Shown in pieces: positions 15,009 to 24,179 of a stretch of DNA of 64,000 nucleotides. Under the pieces are notes generated by a model. It was given only the letters and a program-made list of their open reading frames with translations. It was not told the DNA's origin and made no database searches. The number at the start of each line of letters is the position of its first letter. Position 1 is the stretch's first letter. A program made the translations under genes and the position numbers. Origin of the DNA: JAJRQY01 sp965224435 (GTDB taxonomy: Bacteria > Actinomycetota > Acidimicrobiia > Acidimicrobiales > SZUA-35); the NCBI GenBank assembly GCA_965224435.1, contig OZ245048.1:3782001-3846000 (forward strand). The letters are read 5' to 3'.

Positions 15009-16469
15009 GTGCCTCGCCTCATCCTTCGTGCCCCACAAGCCTTCGAACAAGGCTTTGCCCAAATTCGATCTGAACTCAATGTTCCTCTCAATTTTTCGAG
15101 CGAGGTGTTAGAGGCCGCCGAGGCCGCACATGCACCTGACGTGAAGCGACTGGATGCTCGACATCTTGGATTCATCGCCGTAGATCCCCCAGGGGCAACC
15201 GACCTGGATCAGGCGTTCTTTGCTGAACGTCTGGGGACAGCTGGCTCCAACCAAAGCGGCTCCAACCAAGGTGGATACCGAGTCTTCTACGCCATCGCCG
15301 ATCTTGGAGCCTTCATCGAGCCGGGCGGTCCGATCGATCTGGAGGCACGCGAGCGCGGCAACACCCTCTATAGCCCCGACATGCGGACACCCCTGCATCC
15401 GCCAGTCATTAGCGAAGACCGGGCCAGCCTGCTTCCGGGAAGCGACAAGCCTGCCCTCTTATGGACCATTGATCTAGATTCGGATGGCTTGCCAATAGCT
15501 TCACGACTGGAGCGGGCCGTCGTTCAGGTTCGAGAGGCCATCACCTATGTCGAGGCTCAGCGAAGGATAGACAGCGAGTCCGACTCGACCATGTTGCTGC
15601 TTCGAGAGATCGGCCTGCTCCGCCAACAGCAAGAGATCGAGCGCGGTGGGATCAGCCTCAATCTTCCCAGCCAAGAAATCGTCGACAGTGGCGACAGTTA
15701 TGACCTGGCGTACGACACCTCGCTTCCGGTCGAAGGCTGGAACGCTCAGATCTCTCTGCTTACCGGAATTGTTGCTGGAACCACGATGTTCGATGCCGGT
15801 GTCGGCATCTTGCGAACCCTGCCCTCAACTCGCAAGCAGGACTTGAAGAAGCTTCGCCGCCAGGCTCGGGCCCTAGGCGTCGATTGGCCCAATGACATGG
15901 ACTATGCCGCAGCGGTCCGACAAATCTCTCCCGACAGTCCGCACCGCACTGCTTTCTTGCTAAAAGCAGCCCGATCCTTTCGAGGAGCTGGCTACCTGGC
16001 CTTCCAGGGCGAGCAACCCGACGACGCTGGCCATGGCGCCATTGCTTCCATCTATGCCCATGTCACTGCCCCACTTCGACGACTAGTTGACCGATTCGGT
16101 AACGAGATCCTGCTGTCGTTGTATGCCAATGAGACGCCTCCCACTTGGGCACTCGAAGCACTGGACGAGCTGCCGGGCCTGATGGGTCGAGCCCGCTCCA
16201 AAGACTCAGCCCTCGAGCGCGCCATGGTCAATTTCACGGAAACCATGCTGCTGCAATCCCGAGTCGGCGAGTCCTTCGACGGCTTCGTTGTCGATCTGAA
16301 GAACAAACGCGAACGAGCCGTCATCCAGATTGCTGACCCAGCAATCGTGACCTCGGTTCCCGATGATGGCCTGAAGCTGGCCGATCAGATCAGTCTGCGA
16401 CTTGTTGGAGTTGACTCCAACAAACGAACCCTTGACTTCACTGTTGTTGCACCTACCCAAACGGTCTAA
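15009..16469 (+). CDS. RNB-domain exoribonuclease (RNase II/R family)
   Basis: 486 residues from GTG 15009; a GTG at 14967 is in frame but lies upstream of the -10 box. The catalytic RNB domain fills most of the protein: 'IAVDPPGATDLDQAFFAE' has the acidic cluster that binds magnesium, 'VFYAIADLGAFI' and 'PDMRTPLHPPVISEDRASLL' follow, and 'ITYVEAQRRID' is the usual active-site segment. The C-terminal 70 residues resemble an S1-like RNA-binding fold. The N-terminal cold-shock domains of E. coli RNase II/R are missing, as in the short actinobacterial form. It degrades RNA 3' to 5' in the cytoplasm. Confidence 0.88.
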   Translation: MPRLILRAPQAFEQGFAQIRSELNVPLNFSSEVLEAAEAAHAPDVKRLDARHLGFIAVDPPGATDLDQAFFAERLGTAGSNQSGSNQGGYRVFYAIADLGAFIEPGGPIDLEARERGNTLYSPDMRTPLHPPVISEDRASLLPGSDKPALLWTIDLDSDGLPIASRLERAVVQVREAITYVEAQRRIDSESDSTMLLLREIGLLRQQQEIERGGISLNLPSQEIVDSGDSYDLAYDTSLPVEGWNAQISLLTGIVAGTTMFDAGVGILRTLPSTRKQDLKKLRRQARALGVDWPNDMDYAAAVRQISPDSPHRTAFLLKAARSFRGAGYLAFQGEQPDDAGHGAIASIYAHVTAPLRRLVDRFGNEILLSLYANETPPTWALEALDELPGLMGRARSKDSALERAMVNFTETMLLQSRVGESFDGFVVDLKNKRERAVIQIADPAIVTSVPDDGLKLADQISLRLVGVDSNKRTLDFTVVAPTQTV

Positions 16470-16483
16470 CCCGAGGAACCCCG

Positions 16484-17533
16484 ATGCAGAAACCAACTAA
16501 TCGACCACCACTGCACTCTCAGCCTGAGGGACAGGATTGGCCAACCAAGGCCTGGCCAGTCGCTCCGCTACCTGATGATGTTGACACTGAGCGATTTCGG
16601 GAGCTCACCGAAACGGGGTTCGGCCGAGGATCCAACCAAGACTTGAGTCTGAATCTGGCCCTGGCGGTTGCCCATCGAGGTCAGCTGGTGTCTGAGCACT
16701 ATGGCCGGTCCGCCGACGAGGACACGGCTTTAGTCTCCTGGTCGACAGCCAAGAGCATCACCCATGCCATCATCGGCATGCTGGTGAAGGACGGGCTGAT
16801 CGATCTGGCTGCACCTGCCCCTGTTCCCGAGTGGGCAGATGACGAGCGAGCGGCCATCACCATGCAGCAGCTTCTGGAGATGTCTTCGGGTCTCGAATTT
16901 GTCGAAGACTACGTGGATGATCAGATCTCTCATGTGATCGAGATGCTGTTCGGTGAGGGCGAGCAAGACGTTGCCGCCTACGCCCGAAGCATGCCCCTGA
17001 TTCACAAGCCGGGCACCATCAACAGCTACTCCAGCGGCACCACCAACATCCTCGCTGCCATCTGTGGCCACATCATTGGTGGCGGTGAAGCAGGAATGCG
17101 GACCTTCATGGCCGAGCGCCTCTTTGGCCCCTTGGGCATGAGCACCGCCGACCCCCGTTTCGACAAGGCTGGAACACTCATTGGTTCTTCCTACGTCTAC
17201 GCAACGGCGCGGGACTTTCTGCGATTCGGCTACCTCTACCTGCGTGATGGCATGTGGGAGGACAAACGCCTCTTACCCGAAGGATGGGTCGATCATGCTC
17301 GAACACCGACCGAATCTGAAGTAGATGACACCTATTGGTACGGGGCCCACTGGTGGCTGGACAATGACCTGGGTGCCTTTTGTGCCATTGGATATGAGGG
17401 GCAGTACATCATTGTTGTGCCCGATCGAGACCTGGTCATGGTTCGATTGGGCAAGACGCCAAACGAGCGATCTGAGATTGTTATGGGTTGGTTGAAGGAC
17501 ATGATCCGATGCTTCCCCGTCATCACCGACTAG
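16484..17533 (+). CDS. beta-lactamase-family serine hydrolase
   Basis: 349 residues, with GAGGAA before the ATG. The class C/penicillin-binding-like fold is shown by 'WSTAKSITHAIIGMLVKDG', which holds the SxxK nucleophile motif (STAK), and by 'NSYSSGTTNILAAI', which holds the Tyr-x-Ser/Asn motif. 'RFGYLYLRDGMWEDKRLLP' is typical of the EstB/6-aminohexanoate-dimer hydrolase group. Such proteins are esterases, D-peptidases or amide hydrolases. No signal peptide is visible. The gene overlaps the start of the next gene by 25 bases, indicating coupled expression in a plus-strand run. Confidence 0.87.
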   Translation: MQKPTNRPPLHSQPEGQDWPTKAWPVAPLPDDVDTERFRELTETGFGRGSNQDLSLNLALAVAHRGQLVSEHYGRSADEDTALVSWSTAKSITHAIIGMLVKDGLIDLAAPAPVPEWADDERAAITMQQLLEMSSGLEFVEDYVDDQISHVIEMLFGEGEQDVAAYARSMPLIHKPGTINSYSSGTTNILAAICGHIIGGGEAGMRTFMAERLFGPLGMSTADPRFDKAGTLIGSSYVYATARDFLRFGYLYLRDGMWEDKRLLPEGWVDHARTPTESEVDDTYWYGAHWWLDNDLGAFCAIGYEGQYIIVVPDRDLVMVRLGKTPNERSEIVMGWLKDMIRCFPVITD

Positions 17534-18342
17534 TCCAACTGCTCCTCTTCACCGCGGTCATGACCGCTGCCTGTACAGGGACTCCGGCCGCCGAGCAGGC
17601 GAGGAACGCCAGTGGGGACCGATGTGTTTTCAATCAGGCGTACCAGGAGAACTATCAAGAAGATGTCGCCGCCGATCTGACCTCACTGGCCGAGGATTGT
17701 TATGTGCTGGTCGACACCTCAACTGCTATTCCTGTTGCTGCCATTCCAGAGCTGAAAGAGCTCGGGAACTCCGTCGGCTGCTACGTCAGTATCGGAACGG
17801 GAGAAGATTGGCGGCCAGACTTCAACCAGCTCCAACCTTTCCTCGTCGAAAAGCAATGGGAGCAGTGGGGAGGCGAGTACTTCGTTGATGACGTTGCCGG
17901 GGCGCTCCCAATCATGAAGGAACGGATGCACGTATTCGCTTCGCAGGGATGTGATTGGGTCGAGTTCGACAATATGGACTGGGGCGGCGATGGCGAATAC
18001 CGCGCCAACTACGGACTGACGGTCAGCGATCTCGATTCACGAAACTTTGGCAACGAGCTCTGCGACTATGTGCATTCCCTCGACATGCTGTGCATGGCCA
18101 AGAATGTCCGCTTCAGCCCAAACATTTTTGATGGCGCAACCTTTGAATCGTTTCCCGATGACATCGACTGGTGGACTCACAGTCATCTGCAGAAGTTCTT
18201 GGACGATGAGAAGCTCGTGGTTGTCGTGCACTACGACGAGACCGATTGCGCCGCAGTAGAAGCCGACTATGAGGAGCGCTACGGGTCAGGGATCTCCTTC
18301 CTGTGCGAAAGCCGTTCGCTGCGGGCATACCAGCACGAGTAG
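17509..18342 (+). CDS. GH114-like (endo-alpha-1,4-polygalactosaminidase family) lipoprotein
   Basis: 277 residues from ATG 17509, inside the 3' end of the serine hydrolase gene; GTG 17488 is also in frame. The N-terminus 'LVQLLLFTAVMTAAC' is a lipoprotein signal. The mature part is a GH114-type TIM barrel: 'VGCYVSIGTGEDWRPD' and the motif 'GCDWVEFDNMDWGGDGEYR', close to the GxDGVExDNxD signature of the family and providing acidic residues for catalysis. The family includes polygalactosaminidases acting on microbial exopolysaccharides. Substrate here is unknown. Confidence 0.82.
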   Translation: MLPRHHRLVQLLLFTAVMTAACTGTPAAEQARNASGDRCVFNQAYQENYQEDVAADLTSLAEDCYVLVDTSTAIPVAAIPELKELGNSVGCYVSIGTGEDWRPDFNQLQPFLVEKQWEQWGGEYFVDDVAGALPIMKERMHVFASQGCDWVEFDNMDWGGDGEYRANYGLTVSDLDSRNFGNELCDYVHSLDMLCMAKNVRFSPNIFDGATFESFPDDIDWWTHSHLQKFLDDEKLVVVVHYDETDCAAVEADYEERYGSGISFLCESRSLRAYQHE

Positions 18343-18351
18343 GTTGAGGCC

Positions 18352-20397
18352 ATGCCCCGCCCCCTGCAACCTGTTGATCTTCTGAATCTGCAATCAGTTG
18401 GTGACGTCGCCCTGCATCCCAATGGGGAACTGGCGGCTTTCACCATCACCCAGATGGACTACGAGTCCGATTCATATCGCTCGCAGATCCACTTCCATCT
18501 GGCCGGAGGTGCCGCCAGTGACTCCAGCCAGGTCAGCTACGGCCATCACGATTCGACCTTGCGCTTCTCACCATCGGGCGAGCTCCTGGCCTTCATCCGC
18601 AACACCCCCGAGGAGCATGCTCAAGTCCAGATTCTGGACGTGTCATCACGCTCGCTTCGCACCATCGATGGGTTGGGCGAAGAAGGAGTCAGTGACATCC
18701 AGTGGCTGGACGAGGACAACATGGTGGTGCTCGCTCCTCAACGCTGTGAAGCCGATATTGATGTCGATGATGATGAGCTGGCCCGACAGCCACGAATTCT
18801 CCACGGCGTCGGCGGTCTCAACGAAGGGTCAGGCTGGACCACGGATCGACTCAAGACCATCGAGGTTGTTTCAATCGCGACTGGTGAGCGCCGCCAACTG
18901 AGTCCAGTTGCCCCGGCGAGCAACACTGCCATGACAGCAGCCGACGGTGAAGCTCTGGACTACCACTCCATCGCAGTTTCGCCAGACGGCAGCCAGATTC
19001 TGGCCTTGGCTAACCGAGGTGAGGACCCGAACCTGCTCGGCTATCAAGAAATCCACATGCTGGCCAGTGACGGAAGTACCGTTGCTGTGATTGCCGCCGG
19101 CAGCTATTGGGATTCACCAGGATGGCTGGCTGATGGATCCGCGATAGCAACGTCACCAAAATTGGATGATGCCCTCCAACTCGGGCGATTGGTCCGACTC
19201 AATATCGACATTTCCGATCCCGACCTGATCGCTGCCAATCAGTCAGCAACCCGACTCAATGACGATGGCATCACGCTCTACCAGCCCGGCTCCGCCTCTC
19301 GCGGGCGTTGGTCGCTTGATGGCTCACTACTTTGTCTGGCCAACCGAAGGGGAAGCGTCACCCTCGACCAGCTGGACGTTGAGACGGGCAAGCTCTCCAC
19401 CCTTGTTGGCGGCGACCAGGTTGTCACCAACTTCGACAGCAATTCAACCGGAACACGAATGATCGCCGCCATCACCAGCCCCAATCGACCGGCCGAGCTT
19501 TGGGAGCTAGCGGATGGTGAGCTTCGCCGCCTAATCCAACTCAACCAGGACCTGTTGGCCGAATTGGACCTGGCTCCGGTAGAGATTGTGCAGGTTCCCT
19601 CCAGTGACGGCGCCGTGGTTGAGGCCTTCGTGTTCCGACCGCCTGCCTCAGTCCCCGACAAAAGCAGTCCCCGACCAGGCCTGGTCTACATCCATGGCGG
19701 GCCAACAGCAGCGTATGAGCATTCTTTTTTCGATGAATTCCAAGTCGCCGCCGCCGCTGGCTATGTGGTGATCGCTGGCAACCCACGTGGCTCAGACGGC
19801 TACGGAGATGAGTGGGCTGAGGTCTTGCAAGGCAAGATCGGCACCGTCGATTACGACGACATCATGGCCCTCAGCGACCACCTCGAATCGTTACCCGAGG
19901 TCGACGCTCACCAGATCGGTGTTGGTGGCGGTAGTTACGGCGGACTCATGACCGCATGGATGATCGGCCACAGCAATCGATACCAAGCCGCGTTGGTCGA
20001 GCGCTGTGTGAGCAATATCGAAAGCTTCGCTGGCACCTCCGACATCGGAGGCTACTTTCCCCAGATGCTGAATGGCGCCACGGTCGAAATCGATCATGCC
20101 GAGCTGCGTCGACAGTCGCCACTTTCCTATGCAGCAAACGTACAGACTCCCGTCCTGATCATCCATTCCGACTCGGACTACCGCTGCCCGCTGGAGCAGG
20201 GCCAGCAGCTTTTCTCCGCCTATCGACGCAATGGGGTTGATGCCACCATGGTCATCTTCCCGGGAGAAAACCATGAGCTGTCCCGTAGCGGAAAGCCAAA
20301 ACACCGGATGGAACGCTTCGGCTTCATCCACGACTTCTACGCCAAACACCTGGGTGGCGGACAGGTTCAGACTGCTCCCGAGTCTGACGGGGAGTAG
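18352..20397 (+). CDS. S9-family prolyl-oligopeptidase-like serine peptidase
   Basis: 681 residues. The N-terminal 400 residues form a WD40/TolB-like propeller ('LAFIRNTPEEHAQVQILDVS', 'SIAVSPDGSQILALANRGE'). The C-terminal alpha/beta hydrolase has 'VYIHGGPTAAYEHSFFDEFQ', the nucleophile in 'GVGGGSYGGLMTAWMIGH', Asp in 'HSDSDYRCPLEQGQ' and His in 'FPGENHELSRSG', the usual Ser-Asp-His triad of acylaminoacyl/dipeptidyl peptidases. No signal peptide, so probably cytoplasmic peptide turnover. TAGGTT six bases before the ATG (18340-18345) could be a leaderless promoter, though GAGG also sits there as a ribosome site. The GH114-like gene ends 9 bases upstream and the 2OG-Fe(II) gene starts 5 bases downstream. 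Confidence 0.92.
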   Translation: MPRPLQPVDLLNLQSVGDVALHPNGELAAFTITQMDYESDSYRSQIHFHLAGGAASDSSQVSYGHHDSTLRFSPSGELLAFIRNTPEEHAQVQILDVSSRSLRTIDGLGEEGVSDIQWLDEDNMVVLAPQRCEADIDVDDDELARQPRILHGVGGLNEGSGWTTDRLKTIEVVSIATGERRQLSPVAPASNTAMTAADGEALDYHSIAVSPDGSQILALANRGEDPNLLGYQEIHMLASDGSTVAVIAAGSYWDSPGWLADGSAIATSPKLDDALQLGRLVRLNIDISDPDLIAANQSATRLNDDGITLYQPGSASRGRWSLDGSLLCLANRRGSVTLDQLDVETGKLSTLVGGDQVVTNFDSNSTGTRMIAAITSPNRPAELWELADGELRRLIQLNQDLLAELDLAPVEIVQVPSSDGAVVEAFVFRPPASVPDKSSPRPGLVYIHGGPTAAYEHSFFDEFQVAAAAGYVVIAGNPRGSDGYGDEWAEVLQGKIGTVDYDDIMALSDHLESLPEVDAHQIGVGGGSYGGLMTAWMIGHSNRYQAALVERCVSNIESFAGTSDIGGYFPQMLNGATVEIDHAELRRQSPLSYAANVQTPVLIIHSDSDYRCPLEQGQQLFSAYRRNGVDATMVIFPGENHELSRSGKPKHRMERFGFIHDFYAKHLGGGQVQTAPESDGE

Positions 20398-20402
20398 TCG
20401 GG

Positions 20403-21242
20403 GTGGGAGACACTGCCGCGACTAACGCATGCTCAGACGGGTTAGGCACAATCGTCGACCTTGAGCGCTATCCCCTGCAGGATCCAGGATTCGTCGACGA
20501 GTGTCGCCAGACATTCGATTCGACCGGGGTGCTCGTCCTGGACGGCTTCGTTCGTCCTGCCGCCATCGTCGACCTGGTGACTGAGGCCGTGGGGCGACAC
20601 CACCTGGCCTATTTCACCGAGCAAGTTCACACCGTCTATCTCGAAGAGCCAGAACCCGATCGGGGCTCGGCTGATGCCCGTAGCTGGCCAATCACCAGCA
20701 CCAAAGGAGCGGTCACCACCGACCAGGTACCTGCTGATTCCGGGCTGCGGAAGATCTATGACTCCGAAGTCTTCCGACAGTTTCTGGCTTCCATCCTTGG
20801 CGAAGAAAGGCTCTACCCCTACTCCGATTCCTTGTCGTCCATCAATATCAACTACTACGAAACCGGCCAGGAACTCGGCTGGCATTTCGACAACTCTTCC
20901 TTCTCCATCACGCTGCTCACCCAGCATCCTGATGAGGGTGGACAGTTCGAGTACATCGACGCCATGCGTGACACCACAGTCGGAGACCAGAACTACGAAG
21001 GGGTGGCGGAAACACTTCGCACCGGCGGCGACCCACTAATCCTGAACCAGCAGGCTGGGGACCTGGTCATCTTTCGGGGCCGAGAAACCCTGCACCGCGT
21101 CACACCCGTTCTCAGCGAAGGCACACGGATCCTCAACGTGTTCGCATACAACACCGAGCCTGAGCTTGCCCTGTCCGAGCACGCCCGCATGACCTTCTTT
21201 GGTCGTCTCGGTGAGGTGACAGTCGTCTCGGTCAAGTGGTAG
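20403..21242 (+). CDS. 2-oxoglutarate/Fe(II) oxygenase of the BesD/HalD type, hydroxylase form
   Basis: 279 residues from a GTG start five bases after the S9 stop. The cupin core has 'GQELGWHFDNSSFSITLLTQ' with His161 and Asp163, and His231 in 'FRGRETLHRVTPV'; Arg242 is at the usual distance for binding 2-oxoglutarate. 'PDEGGQFEYIDAMRD' is typical of the group around BesD/HalD, which act on free amino acids. Halogenating members have Gly at the Asp position so that chloride binds iron. Here Asp is present, so hydroxylation is expected. The substrate, perhaps an amino acid, is inferred from family only. Confidence 0.78.
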   Translation: MGDTAATNACSDGLGTIVDLERYPLQDPGFVDECRQTFDSTGVLVLDGFVRPAAIVDLVTEAVGRHHLAYFTEQVHTVYLEEPEPDRGSADARSWPITSTKGAVTTDQVPADSGLRKIYDSEVFRQFLASILGEERLYPYSDSLSSININYYETGQELGWHFDNSSFSITLLTQHPDEGGQFEYIDAMRDTTVGDQNYEGVAETLRTGGDPLILNQQAGDLVIFRGRETLHRVTPVLSEGTRILNVFAYNTEPELALSEHARMTFFGRLGEVTVVSVKW

Positions 21243-21320
21243 CCGTCTCCTAGAGGAGGCAGCCGCCTCCGAATCCGGTTGACTGGGCATCAGACGGGTG
21301 ATGACGTAGAGGAGGCCGTG

Positions 21321-21746
21321 ATGGCTGGTCGGGTTGCGAAGTGCAGCAAGTGTGGGACGAAGAATCGTCTACCAATGGTGACAAAGGGCAAACCGCGTTG
21401 TGGTGAGTGCCATCTCGACCTGCCCTGGTTGGTTGATGCCAAGGCCAAGGACTTTGATGACCTGATCCGCAAGTCATCCCTGCCGGTCCTGGTCGATCTT
21501 TGGGCTCCGTGGTGCGGGCCATGTAAGGCGGTGGCTCCTGTCCTCAGGAAGATCTCTGCCGATCGGGCAGGCAAGCTCCGAATCGTGAAAGTCAATGTCG
21601 ACGAAGAGCCATCAGTTTCAGCCAAGCTTGGGGTGAAAGGCATACCGACAATGGTCTTGTACAACCAGGGCAAGGAAGTCGCTCGACAGGTCGGGGCACT
21701 ACCAGAGAAGAAGATCACCAAGTGGGTCGACTCATCGCTGCGCTAA
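21321..21746 (+). CDS. trxC: thioredoxin with N-terminal zinc finger (thioredoxin 2 type)
   Basis: 141 residues from ATG 21321, chosen because AGAGGAGG lies a few bases upstream; an earlier in-frame start at 21279 is less likely. The N-terminal 'AKCSKCGTKNRLP...RCGECH' holds two CxxC pairs for zinc, followed by a thioredoxin fold with active site 'WAPWCGPCK' and cis-Pro in 'VKGIPTMVLY'. It reduces protein disulfides in the cytoplasm using thioredoxin reductase, and the type is often linked to oxidative stress. It lies just upstream of the potassium channel gene. Confidence 0.92.
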   Translation: MAGRVAKCSKCGTKNRLPMVTKGKPRCGECHLDLPWLVDAKAKDFDDLIRKSSLPVLVDLWAPWCGPCKAVAPVLRKISADRAGKLRIVKVNVDEEPSVSAKLGVKGIPTMVLYNQGKEVARQVGALPEKKITKWVDSSLR

Positions 21747-21765
21747 TCATGGCAGTCTTGTGCCG

Positions 21766-22800
21766 ATGGTGAAGCTTGGAGCTGGACGGCGAAGGAGGCT
21801 TCGTCTTTGGGGGAGACCCTACGACGAAGACATTTGGCGACGCCTACGCGTGGCAGCAAGCATTCTGGCAGCAGTGCTGGCTGTAGGAACGCTTGGCTTC
21901 CTGCTCCTAGGCCTCAGCGTGCTTGATGCGGTCTATCAGACGGTCATCACTGTCTCAACTGTCGGGTTTCGTGAGGTTGGCGATGTCACGGTGCCGTACA
22001 AGATATTCAGCATTGTACTCATCATGCTCGGGGCAGGCTCGGTGTTATACACCGCTGGTGTCTTCCTCGAGACCTTGGTCGAAGGAAGACTGACCAGAGA
22101 ATTTGGGAGAAGACGAATGGTGCAAGACATCGATGATCTGGAGGGCCACATCGTGGTGTGCGGTTGGGGGCAGGTCGGCCAAGCGATCACTGAAACCCTG
22201 ACGAAGGAGGGCAATACGGTCGTCGTTATCGACCGAGACGAGAGTGTTGTCGAGACCTACGAGCTGTTCGTCACCGGGGATGCCACCGACGATGATGTAC
22301 TTGCTTCCGCTGGCATCACGCGAGCTGCCGCCCTGGTTGTTGCCCTCAATAGCGCACCAGCCAACGTGTACGTCACCTTGTCCGGGCGGGCAGCCGAGCC
22401 TGATCTGTTCATCGTGGCCCGGGCCATGGCCAGCGGCGACGAGAAGAAGCTTTTGCAGGCCGGAGCCAACCGTGTAGTCAACCCTCATGAGCTTGGCGGA
22501 GCTCACATGGCGGCATTGGTGACGCAACCAAACGTGGCTGAGTTTCTTGACATTGCGATGCACGACCGAGAACTCAATATCTCCATTACCGAGATCCAGA
22601 TTCCCTGTGGATCGACACTCGATACGCACCCGGTGCGAGATTGCGGACCGAGCGGAGCGACCGTCCTGGCTGTCCGCAAGCAGGGTGGAGAATTCGTTCA
22701 CCATCCGGATGCCGAAGCCATCTTGCATGAAGGTGACGTGCTCATTGCCTTGGGCACTGAGGAAGACCACCAACGGCTCCGAGAGTTGTCCGCAAGGTAG
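21766..22800 (+). CDS. two-TM potassium channel with TrkA-N and TrkA-C (RCK) domains
   Basis: 344 residues from ATG 21766; a GTG two codons earlier is also possible. Two membrane helices ('AASILAAVLAVGTLGFLLL' and 'FSIVLIMLGAGSVLYTAGVFL') flank a pore loop with filter 'STVGFREVG', where the common TVGYGD is replaced by TVGFRE. A Rossmann RCK domain follows ('IVVCGWGQVGQAI', 'VVIDRDES', 'GDATDDDVL') and a TrkA-C domain at the end ('VRKQGGEFVHHPDAEAILHE'). It is likely a ligand-gated K+ channel of the inner membrane. It follows the thioredoxin gene by 19 bases. Confidence 0.9.
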   Translation: MVKLGAGRRRRLRLWGRPYDEDIWRRLRVAASILAAVLAVGTLGFLLLGLSVLDAVYQTVITVSTVGFREVGDVTVPYKIFSIVLIMLGAGSVLYTAGVFLETLVEGRLTREFGRRRMVQDIDDLEGHIVVCGWGQVGQAITETLTKEGNTVVVIDRDESVVETYELFVTGDATDDDVLASAGITRAAALVVALNSAPANVYVTLSGRAAEPDLFIVARAMASGDEKKLLQAGANRVVNPHELGGAHMAALVTQPNVAEFLDIAMHDRELNISITEIQIPCGSTLDTHPVRDCGPSGATVLAVRKQGGEFVHHPDAEAILHEGDVLIALGTEEDHQRLRELSAR

Positions 22801-22846
22801 CTGAATGCCGGGAACCAGAACGGCTCACGGAACGTCGGAGATGAGT

Positions 22847-24055
22847 ATGAATGCACGTTCTGGTCTGGTTCTCCCCATAGTTCTCTTACTACTGGCTGCC
22901 GCGTGTACGAGGGGGTCGAGTACCGCAACCTCGCCCGAGACCAGCCAAGCGGTACCGACCGAAGCCACTACTCCCACAACGATCGAGGGAGAGAATGTCG
23001 CTCAGACGGGCTCCACCAGTGCACCGGTCGACGTCGATGCTCTGTTAGTCGAATACGGGTTTGAGCGGTGCGGCATTCACGAACCCAATGAGGCACTCAC
23101 CGACGAGCGTCGAGAAGAACTCTTCCGAGCAACGGCGGCGGCAGGGCTCGGACACGGCGCGACGATGGAACCGAACTCGCGTGTCCACCTGGACCTCTAC
23201 GTCCTGAACGAAGAAGCATTGAAGACGCTGACAACACTCGTTGATCCATCAGAAGTCTGCGTAGACGGGGCCGATCCTGAAGGATATGTCCCCGACGGAC
23301 CGCAGCCGTTAGGTGGCCAAGGTTGGCGATGGCTCGGGGCCCAGTCAATCGAGGTCGGCGAGTCCCGAAGCTTGATCACCACCCAAGCCGGACTTGACTC
23401 CATGTGGGGAGCCTTCCAGGCAGGCCCAGAACCACTGCGAGGTCCCATCAGTACCCAGCCAGCCATCGACTTTTCTCACGAAGTGGTTCTCACTATCCAG
23501 ACAAAAGGGTGGGGAATCAACGGCGGGATCTGTGGCATCCGGCTTGATGCTGTGAACGTCATCGATGGTCTTATCGTCATCGACTGGTTCCGGCCAGGAG
23601 GAGACGCCGAGTGTCCGATGAGCTATGACGAGGGGACCTACGCCATCGCTCTCGACCTCGATGTCGTTGGACCACTACCCCTCCGAATATCACTGCGGGG
23701 GCTTCCTGACGTCACACCAGCGCTCACCGAGTCCCTCTCAGAAACCGACAATGCGCTTCTCTGGCCACTTGTGCAACTTCAATTTGAGTCATCCAGTTTT
23801 CAGGGATCTTCTCTTCAGTCGACCGAACTGGCCAACTCAGTCGAATGCCGGCTGTTTCGGGGGTTCTCCGAAGCCGAGATCGTTCCTGGTTCCGGCATCC
23901 CGCCAGAGTTCCTGGAAGCAGTCACCGGCTACGTGGAGTCCACCGAGGCCTTGCTGGCCGAACTCGACCCAGACGCTGAGCCGCCACGATCCATTGACCG
24001 CTGGTACCTACGCCACCTGATCGGGAGGCCTGATCCAGATTTGGAGTGCGGATAG
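22847..24055 (+). CDS. lipoprotein of unknown function
   Basis: 402 residues from ATG 22847, selected because CGGAG lies six bases upstream. 'LVLPIVLLLLAAACTRG' is a lipoprotein signal, followed by a Thr/Ser-rich linker to about residue 55. The mature protein has two regions, about 60-150 ('YGFERCGIHEPNEALTDE') and 180-300, the latter with cysteines that may pair ('GGICGIRLD', 'GDAECPM'). No family was recognised. It follows the channel gene by about 45 bases. A role outside the membrane is all that can be said. Confidence 0.7.
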   Translation: MNARSGLVLPIVLLLLAAACTRGSSTATSPETSQAVPTEATTPTTIEGENVAQTGSTSAPVDVDALLVEYGFERCGIHEPNEALTDERREELFRATAAAGLGHGATMEPNSRVHLDLYVLNEEALKTLTTLVDPSEVCVDGADPEGYVPDGPQPLGGQGWRWLGAQSIEVGESRSLITTQAGLDSMWGAFQAGPEPLRGPISTQPAIDFSHEVVLTIQTKGWGINGGICGIRLDAVNVIDGLIVIDWFRPGGDAECPMSYDEGTYAIALDLDVVGPLPLRISLRGLPDVTPALTESLSETDNALLWPLVQLQFESSSFQGSSLQSTELANSVECRLFRGFSEAEIVPGSGIPPEFLEAVTGYVESTEALLAELDPDAEPPRSIDRWYLRHLIGRPDPDLECG

Positions 24056-24071
24056 GTATTAGAAGCGCTGC

Positions 24072-24179
24072 TCAAGCGATCTGCACATCAGTTTGCCTGA
24101 AGTCATTTCCGACAAACAAGAGCGGAAACCCGCGGGCGATGGCAAGAGCGTAAGAATACGTATCACCAAGATTCAGGCT
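24072..24179 (-). pseudogene. vapC: VapC toxin remnant (C-terminal 35 residues only)
   Basis: The minus strand reads 'LNLGDTYSYALAIARG' and 'FPLLFVGNDFRQTDV' before TGA. This matches the end of PIN-domain VapC RNases, where Gly-Asp and the later Asp are parts of the active site. There is no start and about the first 90-100 codons are missing. The fragment begins exactly at the end of the vapB frame (they overlap by seven bases), so an internal deletion fused the two tails. Confidence 0.75.

Noticed and set aside
22045..22773. 242-codon antisense ORF opposite the potassium channel gene
   Set aside because: It mirrors a clearly coding plus-strand gene with channel and RCK motifs. The antisense product has no family pattern, and such long shadows are common in GC-rich genes.
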